Origin: Chitinophagaceae bacterium
Lineage (GTDB): Bacteria; Bacteroidota; Bacteroidia; Chitinophagales; Chitinophagaceae
Assembly: GCA_024508725.1 (NCBI GenBank)
Contig: JANINS010000003.1
Coordinates: 1,426,001 to 1,490,000, forward strand
DNA length: 64,000 nt
Direction: 5' to 3'
Notes under the pieces: generated by a model
The model's input: the letters and a program-made list of their open reading frames with translations, nothing else
Told to the model about the DNA's origin: nothing
Database searches by the model: none
Part shown: in pieces, positions 17,922 through 27,547 of the stretch
Position numbering within the stretch: the first letter of the stretch is position 1
How the letters are laid out: every line of letters starts with the position of its first letter
Made by a program: the position numbers and the translations under genes

Positions 17922-19070
17922 ATGGGACCTCAAGAATTATTACCCGTACTATTTAATATAACCTGGCAACAACTCGTGATGATCGGTGTTGGAAGTTTGC
18001 TCATCTATTTAGCCATTGCCAAAGAGTATGAGCCGAGTTTATTATTGCCAATGGGTTTCGGTGCAATACTGGTGAATATTCCATTTACATCAGCGATCAC
18101 ACAAATTGATCCTGCCACTGGAAAGGAACTTGAAGGTGCACTCACTGTATTTTATAATGCTGGTATCACAACAGAAGTTTTTCCATTGCTCATATTTATT
18201 GCAATTGGAGCGATGATCGACTTTTCGCCGCTATTTAAAAATCCTTTTATGTTGTTGTTTGGTGCTGCTGCTCAGTTTGGCATCTTCTTCACTTTGATAA
18301 TGGCGATCTTATTAGGTTTCGATCTGAAAGAAGCGGCATCTATCGGTATCATCGGTGCTGCAGACGGACCAACATCAATCTTTGTTTCTTCACGTTTTGC
18401 TCCACATTTACTCGGACCGATCTCAGTTGCTGCATACTCTTACATGGCATTGGTGCCGATCATTCAACCTCCAGTTATAAGAATGCTCACTTCAAAAAAG
18501 GAACGAAGAATAAAAATGGAAGGTGAACCTAAATCCGTTTCAAAAACAGCTTTGATACTCTTCCCGATCATCGTTACTGTTATTGCTGGTATAGTTGCTC
18601 CATCAGCCATTGCTTTGATCGGATTTCTTATGTTCGGTAATCTTATCAGAGAATGTGGTGTGCTGAATAAATTATCTCAATCAGCACAAAATGAACTCGC
18701 CAGTTTAGTAACCATCTTATTAGGTATCAGCATAGCAAGTACAATGACTGCTGAAAGATTTGTTCGCTTAGATACATTAATGATCATCGGCCTGGGACTT
18801 ATCGCATTCGTCTTCGACACATTTGGTGGAGTGATGTTCGCAAAACTCCTGAACCTGTTTCTTCCGGCAAACAAAAAGATCAATCCTATGATCGGTGCAT
18901 GTGGTATTTCTGCGTTTCCTATGTCTGCAAGAGTGATTCACAATATGGGTCAAAAAGAAGATCCATATAATTTCTTATTGATGCATGCAGTAAGCTCAAA
19001 TGTTGGTGGACAAATAGGATCTGTAGTAGCAGGAGGTTTGATCCTGGCACTTATTCCATTATTCTTTTAA
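17922..19070 (+). CDS. mmdB: Na+-translocating decarboxylase beta subunit (OadB/MmdB/GcdB family)
   Basis: A 382-residue, highly hydrophobic protein. It has the family core GIIGAADGPTSIFVSS (about 140-155), with the Asp known to be essential in OadB homologues. AYSYMALVPIIQPPVIRMLT follows, and near the C-terminus there is an SSNVGGQIGSVVAGG segment corresponding to the second ion-site region. This subunit decarboxylates carboxybiotin and exports Na+. With the carboxyltransferase, biotin carrier and OadG-like small proteins it makes a complete membrane decarboxylase. Substrate specificity (methylmalonyl-CoA) is inferred from the mutase and epimerase genes in the same operon. Confidence 0.93.
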   Translation: MGPQELLPVLFNITWQQLVMIGVGSLLIYLAIAKEYEPSLLLPMGFGAILVNIPFTSAITQIDPATGKELEGALTVFYNAGITTEVFPLLIFIAIGAMIDFSPLFKNPFMLLFGAAAQFGIFFTLIMAILLGFDLKEAASIGIIGAADGPTSIFVSSRFAPHLLGPISVAAYSYMALVPIIQPPVIRMLTSKKERRIKMEGEPKSVSKTALILFPIIVTVIAGIVAPSAIALIGFLMFGNLIRECGVLNKLSQSAQNELASLVTILLGISIASTMTAERFVRLDTLMIIGLGLIAFVFDTFGGVMFAKLLNLFLPANKKINPMIGACGISAFPMSARVIHNMGQKEDPYNFLLMHAVSSNVGGQIGSVVAGGLILALIPLFF

Positions 19071-19082
19071 AACTTAATTGCT

Positions 19083-19208
19083 ATGAACTCATTAAATGCG
19101 GCTTTAGAAGTTACAGGAATCGGAATGACGGGAATCTTCCTTTTCATGTTGATATTCTTTATTGCCATAAAACTCATTGACAGGTTTTTTCCTTCAGAAG
19201 AAAATTAA
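19083..19208 (+). CDS. 41-residue OadG-like single-membrane-helix subunit
   Basis: A short gene (ATG 19083, stop 19206-19208) 12 nt after the beta subunit and 11 nt before the epimerase. The protein is 41 residues: a polar start, then VTGIGMTGIFLFMLIFFIAI, a single membrane helix, and a short charged tail (FPSEEN). The T-G-I-G-M-T-G-I-F-L-F pattern matches the N-terminal helix of OadG-type gamma/delta subunits. The rest of a normal OadG (soluble part) is missing here and resembles the separate product at 16023-16304. It probably anchors or assembles the pump. Confidence 0.68.
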   Translation: MNSLNAALEVTGIGMTGIFLFMLIFFIAIKLIDRFFPSEEN

Positions 19209-19219
19209 AACATCTTTTT

Positions 19220-19654
19220 ATGGATCTCAATTATATAGAACATATCGGTATAGCGGTTAAAAATCTTGAAGAGGCAAAAAAATACTACGAAGAAGTACTT
19301 GGGTTGAAATGCTATTCAATTGAAGAAGTAGAAGATCAGAAAGTAAGAACTGCATTCTTCAAAGTAGGACAAACAAAAATCGAGCTACTCGAAAGTACAT
19401 CACCCGAAGGTCCTATTGGAAAGTTCATTGAAAAGAAAGGAGAAGGTATTCATCATATTGCTTTCTCCGTTAACGAAATTTCTAAACAGCTCGCTTCTGC
19501 TGAAGAAAAAGGAATTCAATTGATAGACAAAGCACCACGTAAAGGAGCAGAAGGTTTGGATATCGCTTTTCTTCATCCTAAATCAACTCATGGTGTACTT
19601 ACTGAGTTATGTGAGAATCAAAGACACTGTCACCCTAAAATTTCTTCAAAATGA
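19220..19654 (+). CDS. mce: Methylmalonyl-CoA epimerase
   Basis: A 144-residue vicinal-oxygen-chelate fold protein with two beta-alpha-beta-beta-beta repeats. Visible elements are YIEHIGIAVKNLEEAKKYY at the start with a metal-ligand His, a central KIELLEST, then GEGIHHIAFSV with its His, and C-terminal LTELCE with its Glu. It interconverts (R)- and (S)-methylmalonyl-CoA, linking the mutase product to the decarboxylase substrate. It overlaps the next gene by 4 nt (ATGA), so translation is coupled. The C-terminal extension NQRHCHPKISSK is slightly longer than usual. Confidence 0.93.
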   Translation: MDLNYIEHIGIAVKNLEEAKKYYEEVLGLKCYSIEEVEDQKVRTAFFKVGQTKIELLESTSPEGPIGKFIEKKGEGIHHIAFSVNEISKQLASAEEKGIQLIDKAPRKGAEGLDIAFLHPKSTHGVLTELCENQRHCHPKISSK

Positions 19655-20955
19655 CACGTTTCGTTACAGCTGAAGATGCCGTACGATTAATAAAATCCGG
19701 CGATAGAGTTTTGGTTCAGGGTGCTTCTGCAACTCCTCAAACACTTTTGAAAGCAATGACTGCAAGAGCATCTGAATTAAGAGATGTGGAACTTGTGCAT
19801 CTGCATACAGAAGGTTATGATGATTATGCTAAACCTGAATACAACGAGAGTTTTAAAGTGAATTGCTTTTTCATTGGAGGCAATCTCAGGAAATATGTTC
19901 AGATGGGAAGTGCACAATACATTCCTGTTTTTCTGAGCGATATTCCTTTATTATTCAGAAATGGAACATTGCCTATCGATGTGGTATTGCTGAATGTTTC
20001 TCCTCCTGACAGGCATGGCTATTGTTCTCTCGGAACTTCGGTGGATATAATTGCAGCAGGTGTTGAAACTGCAAATATCATTATCGCACAGATCAATCCC
20101 AACATGCCACGCACAATGGGTGACGGCATCATACACATCAGCAGGTTCGATGCATGTGTTCAGGTGAATGATCCAATCTATGAGATGAAGTTGAGCGAAC
20201 CAAACGATGAAGAAACAATGATCGGTCAACACATTGCTTCTTTGATCGAAGATGGTTCAACATTGCAAATGGGTATAGGCGGTATTCCCAATGCTGCACT
20301 TTCCTGTCTTGGTAATCATAAGAACCTGGGTGTGCACACTGAAATGTTTTCAGAAGGCATACTGCCATTAATAGAGAAAGGTGTAGTGAATGGATCTAAA
20401 AAAGCAATTCTTCCTCATAAGATCGTTTCTGGTTTTGCAATGGGTTCAAAACGTTTGTATGATTTTATTGATGATAATCCTGAAGTTCTGTTGATGGATA
20501 TTTCTTTTGTGAATGATACATCCGTCATCAGGAGAAATCCAAAAGCCGTTGCCATCAATTCTGCACTTGAAGTGGATATTACCGGACAAATATGTGCTGA
20601 TAGTATCGGGAGTCAGATGTATTCCGGTGTTGGTGGACAGATGGATTTTATGAGAGGTGCTGCACTCTCTGTAGGGGGGAAAGCCATTTGTGCCATTCAA
20701 TCGCTTACAGGAAAAGGGCATTCTAAGATCGTTCCTATGTTAAAGCCCGGAGCCGGTGTAGTAACAACAAGAGCTCATGCGAAGTATGTGGTTACGGAAT
20801 ATGGTATCGCAGAATTGGCGGGAAAAAATCTAGCACAAAGAGCAAAGGCTTTGATCAATGTTGCACATCCCAGTGTAAGAGAGGAGTTGGAGAAAGCAGC
20901 TTTCGAACGATTTGGTTCAAGCTATATCTCTTTTAATAAAATGGAATTGGTGTAG
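19651..20955 (+). CDS. Acetyl-CoA hydrolase/transferase family CoA-transferase
   Basis: A 434-residue CoA-transferase of the acetyl-CoA hydrolase / 4-hydroxybutyrate CoA-transferase family. Visible motifs are DRVLVQGASATPQTLL near the N-terminus, QMGIGGIPNAAL, HTEMFSEGILPL and GVGGQMDFMRGA (about residues 325-336), the last typical of the C-terminal domain. In this operon it would most simply exchange CoA between propionyl-CoA and succinate (or acetate), closing a succinate-to-propionate cycle without losing the thioester. The actual acceptor acid cannot be read from the sequence; 4-hydroxybutyrate and acetate remain possible. Confidence 0.87.
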   Translation: MTRFVTAEDAVRLIKSGDRVLVQGASATPQTLLKAMTARASELRDVELVHLHTEGYDDYAKPEYNESFKVNCFFIGGNLRKYVQMGSAQYIPVFLSDIPLLFRNGTLPIDVVLLNVSPPDRHGYCSLGTSVDIIAAGVETANIIIAQINPNMPRTMGDGIIHISRFDACVQVNDPIYEMKLSEPNDEETMIGQHIASLIEDGSTLQMGIGGIPNAALSCLGNHKNLGVHTEMFSEGILPLIEKGVVNGSKKAILPHKIVSGFAMGSKRLYDFIDDNPEVLLMDISFVNDTSVIRRNPKAVAINSALEVDITGQICADSIGSQMYSGVGGQMDFMRGAALSVGGKAICAIQSLTGKGHSKIVPMLKPGAGVVTTRAHAKYVVTEYGIAELAGKNLAQRAKALINVAHPSVREELEKAAFERFGSSYISFNKMELV

Positions 20956-20977
20956 ATCACTAATTAATAAACCTCAT

Positions 20978-22774
20978 ATGAAAACAGATCTTGTCTTTAC
21001 CGAGTTTGAACCTGTCAGCAAAGAACAATGGAGGCAGAAAGCTATTCAGGATCTGAAGGGTGCTGACTTCGAAAAGAAACTTGTTTGGAAAACGGATGAT
21101 GGTTTTCCCATTCAACCATTCTACACTTCAGAAGACATAACAGATTTTGATCCTGCATATTTTTCGTCAACTAAAAAAGGATGGATCAATTATGTTGAGA
21201 TCAAGGCTGATAGTGATATAGAGTGTAATCGTATCGCTCAACAAATGAAACAGTTTGGAGCACAGGGATTTCTTTTCAAGTTCGATGATCCCAATTATCA
21301 CAATTTCGAAACATTACTTAACGGATTAGATCCGCTTTCTGATCATATTTCTTTTTCAACTACACAGCCTTCTGCAGTTTTGATATCTGATTATCTTGTT
21401 CATTTGAACCGGAGTTATATCAGGGCACATAAACTGGATGGCTTTTATGAATCGGATATTCTAGAGAGCTGGAGTGTTAATGGTATAAAACCAAATTTTC
21501 ATGAACTTGCCAATCTTCTAAAACGATCCAAACCATATCCCAATTTTCGTTGCCTGGTTGTTCGCTCACATTCTTTTGTAAATGCCGGATGCACCACTAC
21601 ACAGGAGCTTGCATTCACATTACATAAAGTATCAGATTATATCGAAGCACTGCTTGCCGAACGATTAACCACAACCGAGATCATTGATGAACTAGTCTTG
21701 CACATGGCGATAGGAGGTGATTATTTCTTTGAGATCGCCAAACTAAGAGCATTGCGAATTTTGTTAGATGATATACTTGAATTTTATCAATGCAAGCCAC
21801 AGAGTATTCCGATCATCAGTTCCGGGTCAATGTGGTCAAAGACTTTTTATGATCCTAATGTAAATCTGCTGAGAAATACTTCGGAAGCAATGTCGGCAAT
21901 ATTAGGAGGTTGTGATGCATTAATGATCAATCCTCATGATGCAACTTATCAGCAACCAACTGATTTTAGCAGAAGAGTTTCCCTGAACATTGCGAACGTA
22001 CTTAAAGAAGAGTCATACTTCGATAAAGTGGCTGATCCAGCTTCCGGTTCTTATTACATCGAGAATCTTACACGATCGCTGGTAAGCAGTACACTTTCTC
22101 TTTTTAGAGAGATAGAAGCGAAAGGTGGCTATATCACTGCTTTCAAGAATAATATTATTCAAAGCAAGATCAAAGAGCAACGTGAAAAGAAAGAAAAAGA
22201 AATCGGATCAAGAAAAAGAGTATTTGTAGGCACAAATAAATATCCTGAGACATCAGATGAACATACAGTTTCTCTTGAAGCTATTCGTAATAATACTGCC
22301 AATATAGACTTGTTACCTCAGCAACGGGCAACAAGAATATTTGAAGAAATGAGAAACAGGACCATCAATTATTTTAAACATACCGGCAACATACCTGAAG
22401 TGTACCTGGCTTGCTTTGGAAACCTTGCCATGCGAAAAGCAAGATCAACTTTTGCCAGTGATTTCTTTGCAACGGCAGGATTTGAAATTTTAGGTGAATA
22501 TTTTAACCGGGATATAATTCAACTGGCAAACAATGCAGCCAACAGCAATGCTGATATCGTGGTGTTGTGTTCTTCTGATGATGATTATGCCAACGATGCA
22601 GTTCAATTTGCTGAATCACTTCGGTCAATAAATGAAAATAAGATACTTGTCTTGGCAGGATATCCTGAAACACTGATAGATAGTTTAAAAGCTGCCGGAT
22701 TTGACGAATTCATTCATATCAGATCTAATGCTGTAGAAGTATTAACTGCTATGCAAAACAAACTGCTCGTATAA
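20978..22774 (+). CDS. mutA: Methylmalonyl-CoA mutase small (beta) subunit
   Basis: A 598-residue mutase-family subunit. I chose the ATG at 20978 over an upstream alternative inside the previous gene because MKTDLVFTEFEPVSKEQWRQ is the normal type of N-terminus. It has the TIM-barrel domain and a C-terminal flavodoxin-like domain. The latter lacks the B12-binding D-x-H-x-x-G (RKARSTFASDFF stands there), as expected for the non-catalytic subunit. With MutB it forms the heterodimer that interconverts succinyl-CoA and methylmalonyl-CoA. Gaps are 22 nt upstream and 15 nt downstream. Confidence 0.9.
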   Translation: MKTDLVFTEFEPVSKEQWRQKAIQDLKGADFEKKLVWKTDDGFPIQPFYTSEDITDFDPAYFSSTKKGWINYVEIKADSDIECNRIAQQMKQFGAQGFLFKFDDPNYHNFETLLNGLDPLSDHISFSTTQPSAVLISDYLVHLNRSYIRAHKLDGFYESDILESWSVNGIKPNFHELANLLKRSKPYPNFRCLVVRSHSFVNAGCTTTQELAFTLHKVSDYIEALLAERLTTTEIIDELVLHMAIGGDYFFEIAKLRALRILLDDILEFYQCKPQSIPIISSGSMWSKTFYDPNVNLLRNTSEAMSAILGGCDALMINPHDATYQQPTDFSRRVSLNIANVLKEESYFDKVADPASGSYYIENLTRSLVSSTLSLFREIEAKGGYITAFKNNIIQSKIKEQREKKEKEIGSRKRVFVGTNKYPETSDEHTVSLEAIRNNTANIDLLPQQRATRIFEEMRNRTINYFKHTGNIPEVYLACFGNLAMRKARSTFASDFFATAGFEILGEYFNRDIIQLANNAANSNADIVVLCSSDDDYANDAVQFAESLRSINENKILVLAGYPETLIDSLKAAGFDEFIHIRSNAVEVLTAMQNKLLV

Positions 22775-22789
22775 CCAAAACGATGTTGT

Positions 22790-24916
22790 ATGAAATCTGC
22801 TTCAATGATTAGCGATAACGATATAGAACTCCTGGAACCATCAAGTGAACTATGGGAAACAGCGGAAGGAATTCGGGTGAAGCCTGTATTTGATCCTGCT
22901 GATGTTCAAGATGCGATGCATTTAAACTATGCTGCCGGACTTCCTCCATTTTCGAGAGGTCCATATTCAACCATGTATGTGCTGCAACCATGGACCATCA
23001 GGCAATATGCAGGCTTCTCCACCGCTGAAGAATCAAATTCTTTTTATCGGAGAAATCTTGCTGCCGGTCAAAAAGGTTTGTCTGTTGCTTTTGATCTTGC
23101 AACGCATAGAGGCTATGATTCTGATCATCCAAGAGTGGTTGGTGATGTAGGTAAAGCCGGAGTGGCAATAGACTCTGTGCTGGATATGAAAATACTTTTT
23201 GACCAGATACCACTTGATAAGATGTCTGTTTCAATGACAATGAATGGTGCCGTTATCCCGATCATGGCTTTCTACATTGTTGCTGCTGAAGAACAAGGTG
23301 TGTCAATGGATCAACTAAGTGGAACAATTCAAAATGATATTCTGAAAGAGTTCATGGTGCGTAACACGTATATCTATCCACCTTCTCCTTCAATGAAGAT
23401 CATTGGTGATATTTTTCAATTCACCAGTAAACACATGCCTAAATTCAATTCCATTTCTATTTCCGGTTACCATATGCAGGAAGCAGGTGCAACTGCAGAT
23501 ATTGAATTGGCTTACACTTTAGCAGATGGATTGGAATATATCAGAACCGGTATTAAAGCAGGATTGAATATTGATGATTTTGCACCACGGCTTTCATTCT
23601 TTTGGGCGATAGGTATGAATCACTTTATGGAGATCGCTAAGATGAGAGCTGCAAGATTGTTATGGGCTAAGATCGTGAAGCAGTTCGATCCAAAGAATCC
23701 GAAGTCAATGGCATTGAGAACTCACTCACAAACTTCGGGTTGGAGTTTGAGTGAACAGGATCCCTACAATAATGTAGCAAGAACTTGCATCGAAGCTATT
23801 GCAGCTGCATGTGGTCATACTCAATCGCTACATACGAATGCATTGGATGAAGCAATTGCATTGCCAACAGATTTTTCTGCTCGAATTGCACGGAACACTC
23901 AGTTATATATCCAGGAAGAAACAAACATCTGCAAAGTTGTAGATCCCTGGGGTGGTTCTTACTATGTCGAATACCTGACAGATCAGCTTGCAAAAAAAGC
24001 ATGGCAACTTATTCAAGAGGTTGAAGAGTTAGGTGGAATGGCGAAAGCTATTGAAACAGGTTTGCCTAAGATGCGTATTGAAGAAGCTGCTGCAAGAAAA
24101 CAAGCCAGAATCGATTCGGGTAAAGACATTTTGATTGGTGTAAACAAATACCATGTGAATGAACAAACCGAAATGCAGGTACTGGAAGTAGATAATGCTG
24201 CAGTAAGAAATAGCCAGATTGAAAGACTAAAGAAATTGAAAGCCGAGAGAAATAATCATGCAGTTCAGAATGCATTGTGTGCCATTGAATCATGTGCAGC
24301 AAGTGGCAAAGGCAATTTGCTTGAATTGGCAATTGTTGCTGCAAGAAGTCGTGCAACACTTGGAGAAATATCTGATGCTATGGAAGCTCATTTTGGCAGG
24401 CATAAAGCAAGCATTAAAACTATTTCTGGTGTTTATTCTAAAGAATCTGCCGATGATAATGATTTTCGTGAGGTGCAACAACTCACCAATTTATTCGAAG
24501 AACAACAAGGCAGAAGACCAAGGATCATGATCGCTAAAATGGGACAAGATGGTCATGATCGTGGTGCCAAAGTGATCGCTACTTCTTTTGCTGATATGGG
24601 TTTTGATGTAGACATGGGTCCTTTATTTCAAACACCCAACGAAGTTGCAAGACAGGCTGCTGAGAATGATGTTGACTTTGTAGGTGCATCGTCTTTAGCC
24701 GGTGGACATAAAACATTGATACCACAGCTGATCAACGAACTAAAGAAATTAGGTAGAGAAGATATTTTAGTTTTTGCAGGAGGTGTTATTCCAAGACAGG
24801 ATTACCAGGAACTTTTTAATGCAGGTGTTCTTGGTGTGTTCGGTCCGGGTTCAAAAATTCCTGCCTGTGCTAAACTAATGCTGCAAAAATTAGCAGTAGA
24901 AGAAGTTGGAGCTTAG
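22790..24916 (+). CDS. mutB: Methylmalonyl-CoA mutase large (alpha) subunit, B12-dependent
   Basis: A 708-residue catalytic subunit. The N-terminal TIM barrel starts with the substrate-channel region containing [20 protein letters not shown]. The C-terminal cobalamin domain has [15 protein letters not shown] (D-x-H-x-x-G, with the His that ligates cobalt near residue 588) and later [11 protein letters not shown] and [11 protein letters not shown]. It isomerises succinyl-CoA and (R)-methylmalonyl-CoA using adenosylcobalamin. Last gene of the operon; a stem-loop with T's follows about 35 nt later. The chaperone MeaB is encoded divergently at the other end of the operon. Confidence 0.96.
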   Translation: MKSASMISDNDIELLEPSSELWETAEGIRVKPVFDPADVQDAMHLNYAAGLPPFSRGPYSTMYVLQPWTIRQYAGFSTAEESNSFYRRNLAAGQKGLSVAFDLATHRGYDSDHPRVVGDVGKAGVAIDSVLDMKILFDQIPLDKMSVSMTMNGAVIPIMAFYIVAAEEQGVSMDQLSGTIQNDILKEFMVRNTYIYPPSPSMKIIGDIFQFTSKHMPKFNSISISGYHMQEAGATADIELAYTLADGLEYIRTGIKAGLNIDDFAPRLSFFWAIGMNHFMEIAKMRAARLLWAKIVKQFDPKNPKSMALRTHSQTSGWSLSEQDPYNNVARTCIEAIAAACGHTQSLHTNALDEAIALPTDFSARIARNTQLYIQEETNICKVVDPWGGSYYVEYLTDQLAKKAWQLIQEVEELGGMAKAIETGLPKMRIEEAAARKQARIDSGKDILIGVNKYHVNEQTEMQVLEVDNAAVRNSQIERLKKLKAERNNHAVQNALCAIESCAASGKGNLLELAIVAARSRATLGEISDAMEAHFGRHKASIKTISGVYSKESADDNDFREVQQLTNLFEEQQGRRPRIMIAKMGQDGHDRGAKVIATSFADMGFDVDMGPLFQTPNEVARQAAENDVDFVGASSLAGGHKTLIPQLINELKKLGREDILVFAGGVIPRQDYQELFNAGVLGVFGPGSKIPACAKLMLQKLAVEEVGA

Positions 24917-24950
24917 GCGCTTCTCATGTGCTATGCTCTTTCATGTGAGG

Positions 24951-24985
24951 GAGTGGGAGTTATTCTTAGCACCCACTCTTTTGTT
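24951..24985 (+). terminator. Putative terminator of the methylmalonyl-CoA operon
   Basis: GAGTGGG (24951-24957) and CCCACTC (24972-24978) form a 7-bp stem with a 14-nt loop, followed by TTTTGTTTTTG. The long loop lowers confidence slightly. Confidence 0.6.
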
Positions 24986-25012
24986 TTTGTACCAACTGCT
25001 CCGTTATTTTGA

Positions 25013-26911
25013 ATGATGGAGTATTTCAAGAAGTTACAGGAATTACTAAAGATCGAGAAAGAAGAAGACAGAAGATCCTATAAAGAGCTCACTGCAAAAC
25101 TTTCTGTAACGGCAAAAAGGGAAAATGGAATTACCTGGTATCCGATTGCCATAAGAGAAACTGAGATCGGCAAAGGAGACTATCTTACTATTGAACTTGA
25201 ACGAACCACTCACCAGGATATCATACACCAGCTTCGATTTGGAATGACTGCTGCATTATTCAGCAATCATGATCCGATGAATGATCGTGTTGAAGGAACA
25301 ATCTCTCATATCAGTGGCGATCGTTTGAAACTAAGTTTACGAACAGATGAGCTGCCTGATTGGACAAGAAATGGAAAATTGGGTATTGATGTGGTTTTTG
25401 ACGAGAATAGTTATACCGAAATGGAAGCAGCGTTAAAGCTGGCTCCGGTAATTGCAGAGAAGAAAGAGCAAGGACATCTTATTCAAACCCTCATTGGTGA
25501 AAGACAGCCAACACACGATCAGAGAGTTGAGCAATACCAATCATCGCAATTAAATGAACAACAGAACGAAGCTGTAAAAAAGATATTACAGGCTAACGAA
25601 CTAGCTATTGTTCACGGCCCTCCCGGAACAGGAAAAACAACTACGTTGGTACAAGCAATCAAAGAGCTGATAAAACAAACCAATCAACGAGTGCTTGTTA
25701 CAGCACCTAGTAATGCTGCAGTAGATCTGCTTTCAGAAAAATTAGCAGAGCAGGGATTGCATGTTGTTCGTGTGGGTAATCCGGCAAGAGTAAACGAAAA
25801 GCAAATGAACCTTACGCTTGATGCAAAAATTGCAGCGCATCAATCAGCAAAAGAGATAAAACGGTTGAGACGTCAGGCTGCAGAATTCCGAGACATGGCT
25901 CAGAAGTACAAGCGAAATTTCGGTCCGGCAGAAAGAGAACAACGTAAAGCTTTGTTCACCGAAGCAAGAAATATTCGGGATCAGGTGGAAAAAACAGAAC
26001 AATATATTGTCGATGATGTGTTAAGTAAAGCCAATGTGATCACATCTACTTTAGTTGGTGCAAATCATTATACCATTAAACAACTCAGGTTCGAAACGGT
26101 TGTGATCGATGAAGCAGCACAGGCACTTGAACCGGCTTGCTGGATACCCATTTTGAAAGCAAAGAAATTGGTGATGGCGGGTGACCATAATCAACTGCCA
26201 CCAACGATCAAATCCACAGAAGCTGCAAAAGAACTTGGAACAACGTTGATGGAGAAGTTGGTGAAGCTTCATCCCGAGTCCGTTGTTTTATTGCAGGAGC
26301 AATATCGAATGCACTATAACATTATGAAGTTCTCGTCTGCTGAGTTTTATAATGATCAATTGATTGCTCATGCATCAGTAGCCGATCATGTATTGTTCGA
26401 GGGTGATCAACCTTTCTTATTTATCGATACTGCTGGATGCGGCTTTGACGAAAAGCAGGAAGGAACCGGTTTGTCTAATCCGGAAGAAGCTTCTTTTTTG
26501 ATAAAACATCTCAGTAATTATTTTCAGGAATTGAATGACCATCATCCTACAACTTCTCCAACAATTGCAGTGATCGCTCCTTATCGTCACCAGGTTGAAC
26601 TGTTGAAAGAATATGTTGCTGCTCATCCGCAGCTCAATAAATTGTCTTCATTATCAGTAAACACTATTGATAGTTTCCAGGGGCAGGAAAGAGATGTAGT
26701 GTACATCAGCCTTACAAGAAGTAATGCAGAAAGTGTGATCGGATTTTTGTCAGAAGTTCGGCGAATGAATGTTGCCATTACAAGAGCAAGGAAAAGGCTG
26801 GTATTGATCGGCGATAGCGCCACACTCAGCCAGTTTCCATTCTATGATGATCTTATCAACTATGCTCACAGCATTGATGCGTATAAAAGTGTCTGGGAAT
26901 TTATGGAATGA
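25013..26911 (+). CDS. SF1 DNA/RNA helicase, IGHMBP2/SMUBP-2-like (AAA_11/AAA_12)
   Basis: A 632-residue superfamily 1B helicase. Visible motifs in order: Walker A GPPGTGKTTT (about residue 200), motif Ia TAPSNAAVDLL, Walker B VVIDEAAQALEP (about 363), motif III AGDHNQLPPT, QEQYRMH, motif V INTIDSFQGQERDVVYIS and motif VI NVAITRARKRL. An N-terminal beta-barrel domain with EGTISHISGDRLKLSL matches the 1B domain of IGHMBP2-type enzymes. Cellular role in bacteria is not defined; a defence role is not suggested by neighbours. ATGs at 25013 and 25016 are both possible. The stop directly abuts the convergent gene's stop. Confidence 0.88.
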   Translation: MMEYFKKLQELLKIEKEEDRRSYKELTAKLSVTAKRENGITWYPIAIRETEIGKGDYLTIELERTTHQDIIHQLRFGMTAALFSNHDPMNDRVEGTISHISGDRLKLSLRTDELPDWTRNGKLGIDVVFDENSYTEMEAALKLAPVIAEKKEQGHLIQTLIGERQPTHDQRVEQYQSSQLNEQQNEAVKKILQANELAIVHGPPGTGKTTTLVQAIKELIKQTNQRVLVTAPSNAAVDLLSEKLAEQGLHVVRVGNPARVNEKQMNLTLDAKIAAHQSAKEIKRLRRQAAEFRDMAQKYKRNFGPAEREQRKALFTEARNIRDQVEKTEQYIVDDVLSKANVITSTLVGANHYTIKQLRFETVVIDEAAQALEPACWIPILKAKKLVMAGDHNQLPPTIKSTEAAKELGTTLMEKLVKLHPESVVLLQEQYRMHYNIMKFSSAEFYNDQLIAHASVADHVLFEGDQPFLFIDTAGCGFDEKQEGTGLSNPEEASFLIKHLSNYFQELNDHHPTTSPTIAVIAPYRHQVELLKEYVAAHPQLNKLSSLSVNTIDSFQGQERDVVYISLTRSNAESVIGFLSEVRRMNVAITRARKRLVLIGDSATLSQFPFYDDLINYAHSIDAYKSVWEFME

Positions 26912-27214
26912 TCATTTGTAAGGGTTCGTTTCATTCTCCCATCGCAGGTCTTCAGTGTCTCGTGCAATAACAACATCGTTAGCATCGAGTATGAGTGCTT
27001 CCTGTACAGGTATTTGTTCCAGGTTTTCACCGTAGAACATCAATCGGTAACCATTGGAGAAAGTTGTATAGTATCCGCCCAGTTCTCTAAAATAACCATC
27101 AGGTTGTTGTACTCTTTTCAATAACTGGAATCCGCAATGCTGAATGGTTTGTCCTTTGATATACGTTGCGAATGCATCTGCAAACAACATCATCCCATAT
27201 TCTCTTTTATACAT
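26912..27214 (-). CDS. Hypothetical protein, 100 residues
   Basis: I do not recognise this gene. The 100-residue product has no signal peptide or membrane helix and is rich in aromatic residues (GGYYTTFSNGYRLMFYG in the middle). It ends with a charged RDTEDLRWENETNPYK. It overlaps the upstream small gene by 25 nt and ends back-to-back with the helicase. The overlapping arrangement and coding-like composition suggest that the two small genes form a translationally coupled pair. Confidence 0.6.
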   Translation of the reverse strand: MYKREYGMMLFADAFATYIKGQTIQHCGFQLLKRVQQPDGYFRELGGYYTTFSNGYRLMFYGENLEQIPVQEALILDANDVVIARDTEDLRWENETNPYK

Positions 27215-27498
27215 AGTTCAATGCGTTCAGAAAGTTCCGGTTCAAACTCTTTTAAAGTGAGTGTGCCATCATTTCCCAGTATGATCATTCCTCCTGCTTC
27301 TGCGATCTCTGTTTCCAATGAACGAAGTGCCCACATGATCTTGTATTGAAGATTCTGCTGAACCACTTCAAGATATCGCTGCTGTAACGAGATCACATTC
27401 TGAAGTATGGGTCTTAATTCATGACCTTCAGGCAGATCATTCAACCTGTCTTGTATTGGATTCACATCTACTTCAGGCGGTTCTATATAAACTTTCAT
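27190..27498 (-). CDS. Hypothetical protein, 102 residues
   Basis: Not recognised. I start it at the ATG at 27498 (MKVYIEPPEVDVNPIQDRL). An upstream extension to 27591 would overlap the patatin gene, and its leading residues look non-coding. The product is mostly helical with a VISLQQRYLEVVQQNLQYKI stretch (about 36-55) and a C-terminal EPELSERIELCIKENMG. It has no membrane helix. It sits between the patatin gene (49 nt) and the 100-residue gene it overlaps by 25 nt, all on the minus strand. Confidence 0.6.
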   Translation of the reverse strand: MKVYIEPPEVDVNPIQDRLNDLPEGHELRPILQNVISLQQRYLEVVQQNLQYKIMWALRSLETEIAEAGGMIILGNDGTLTLKEFEPELSERIELCIKENMG

Positions 27499-27547
27499 GA
27501 TTCTCGTTTGGCTAAAGATAAGTGCAAATGGGTGTGCGAAAGAATTG

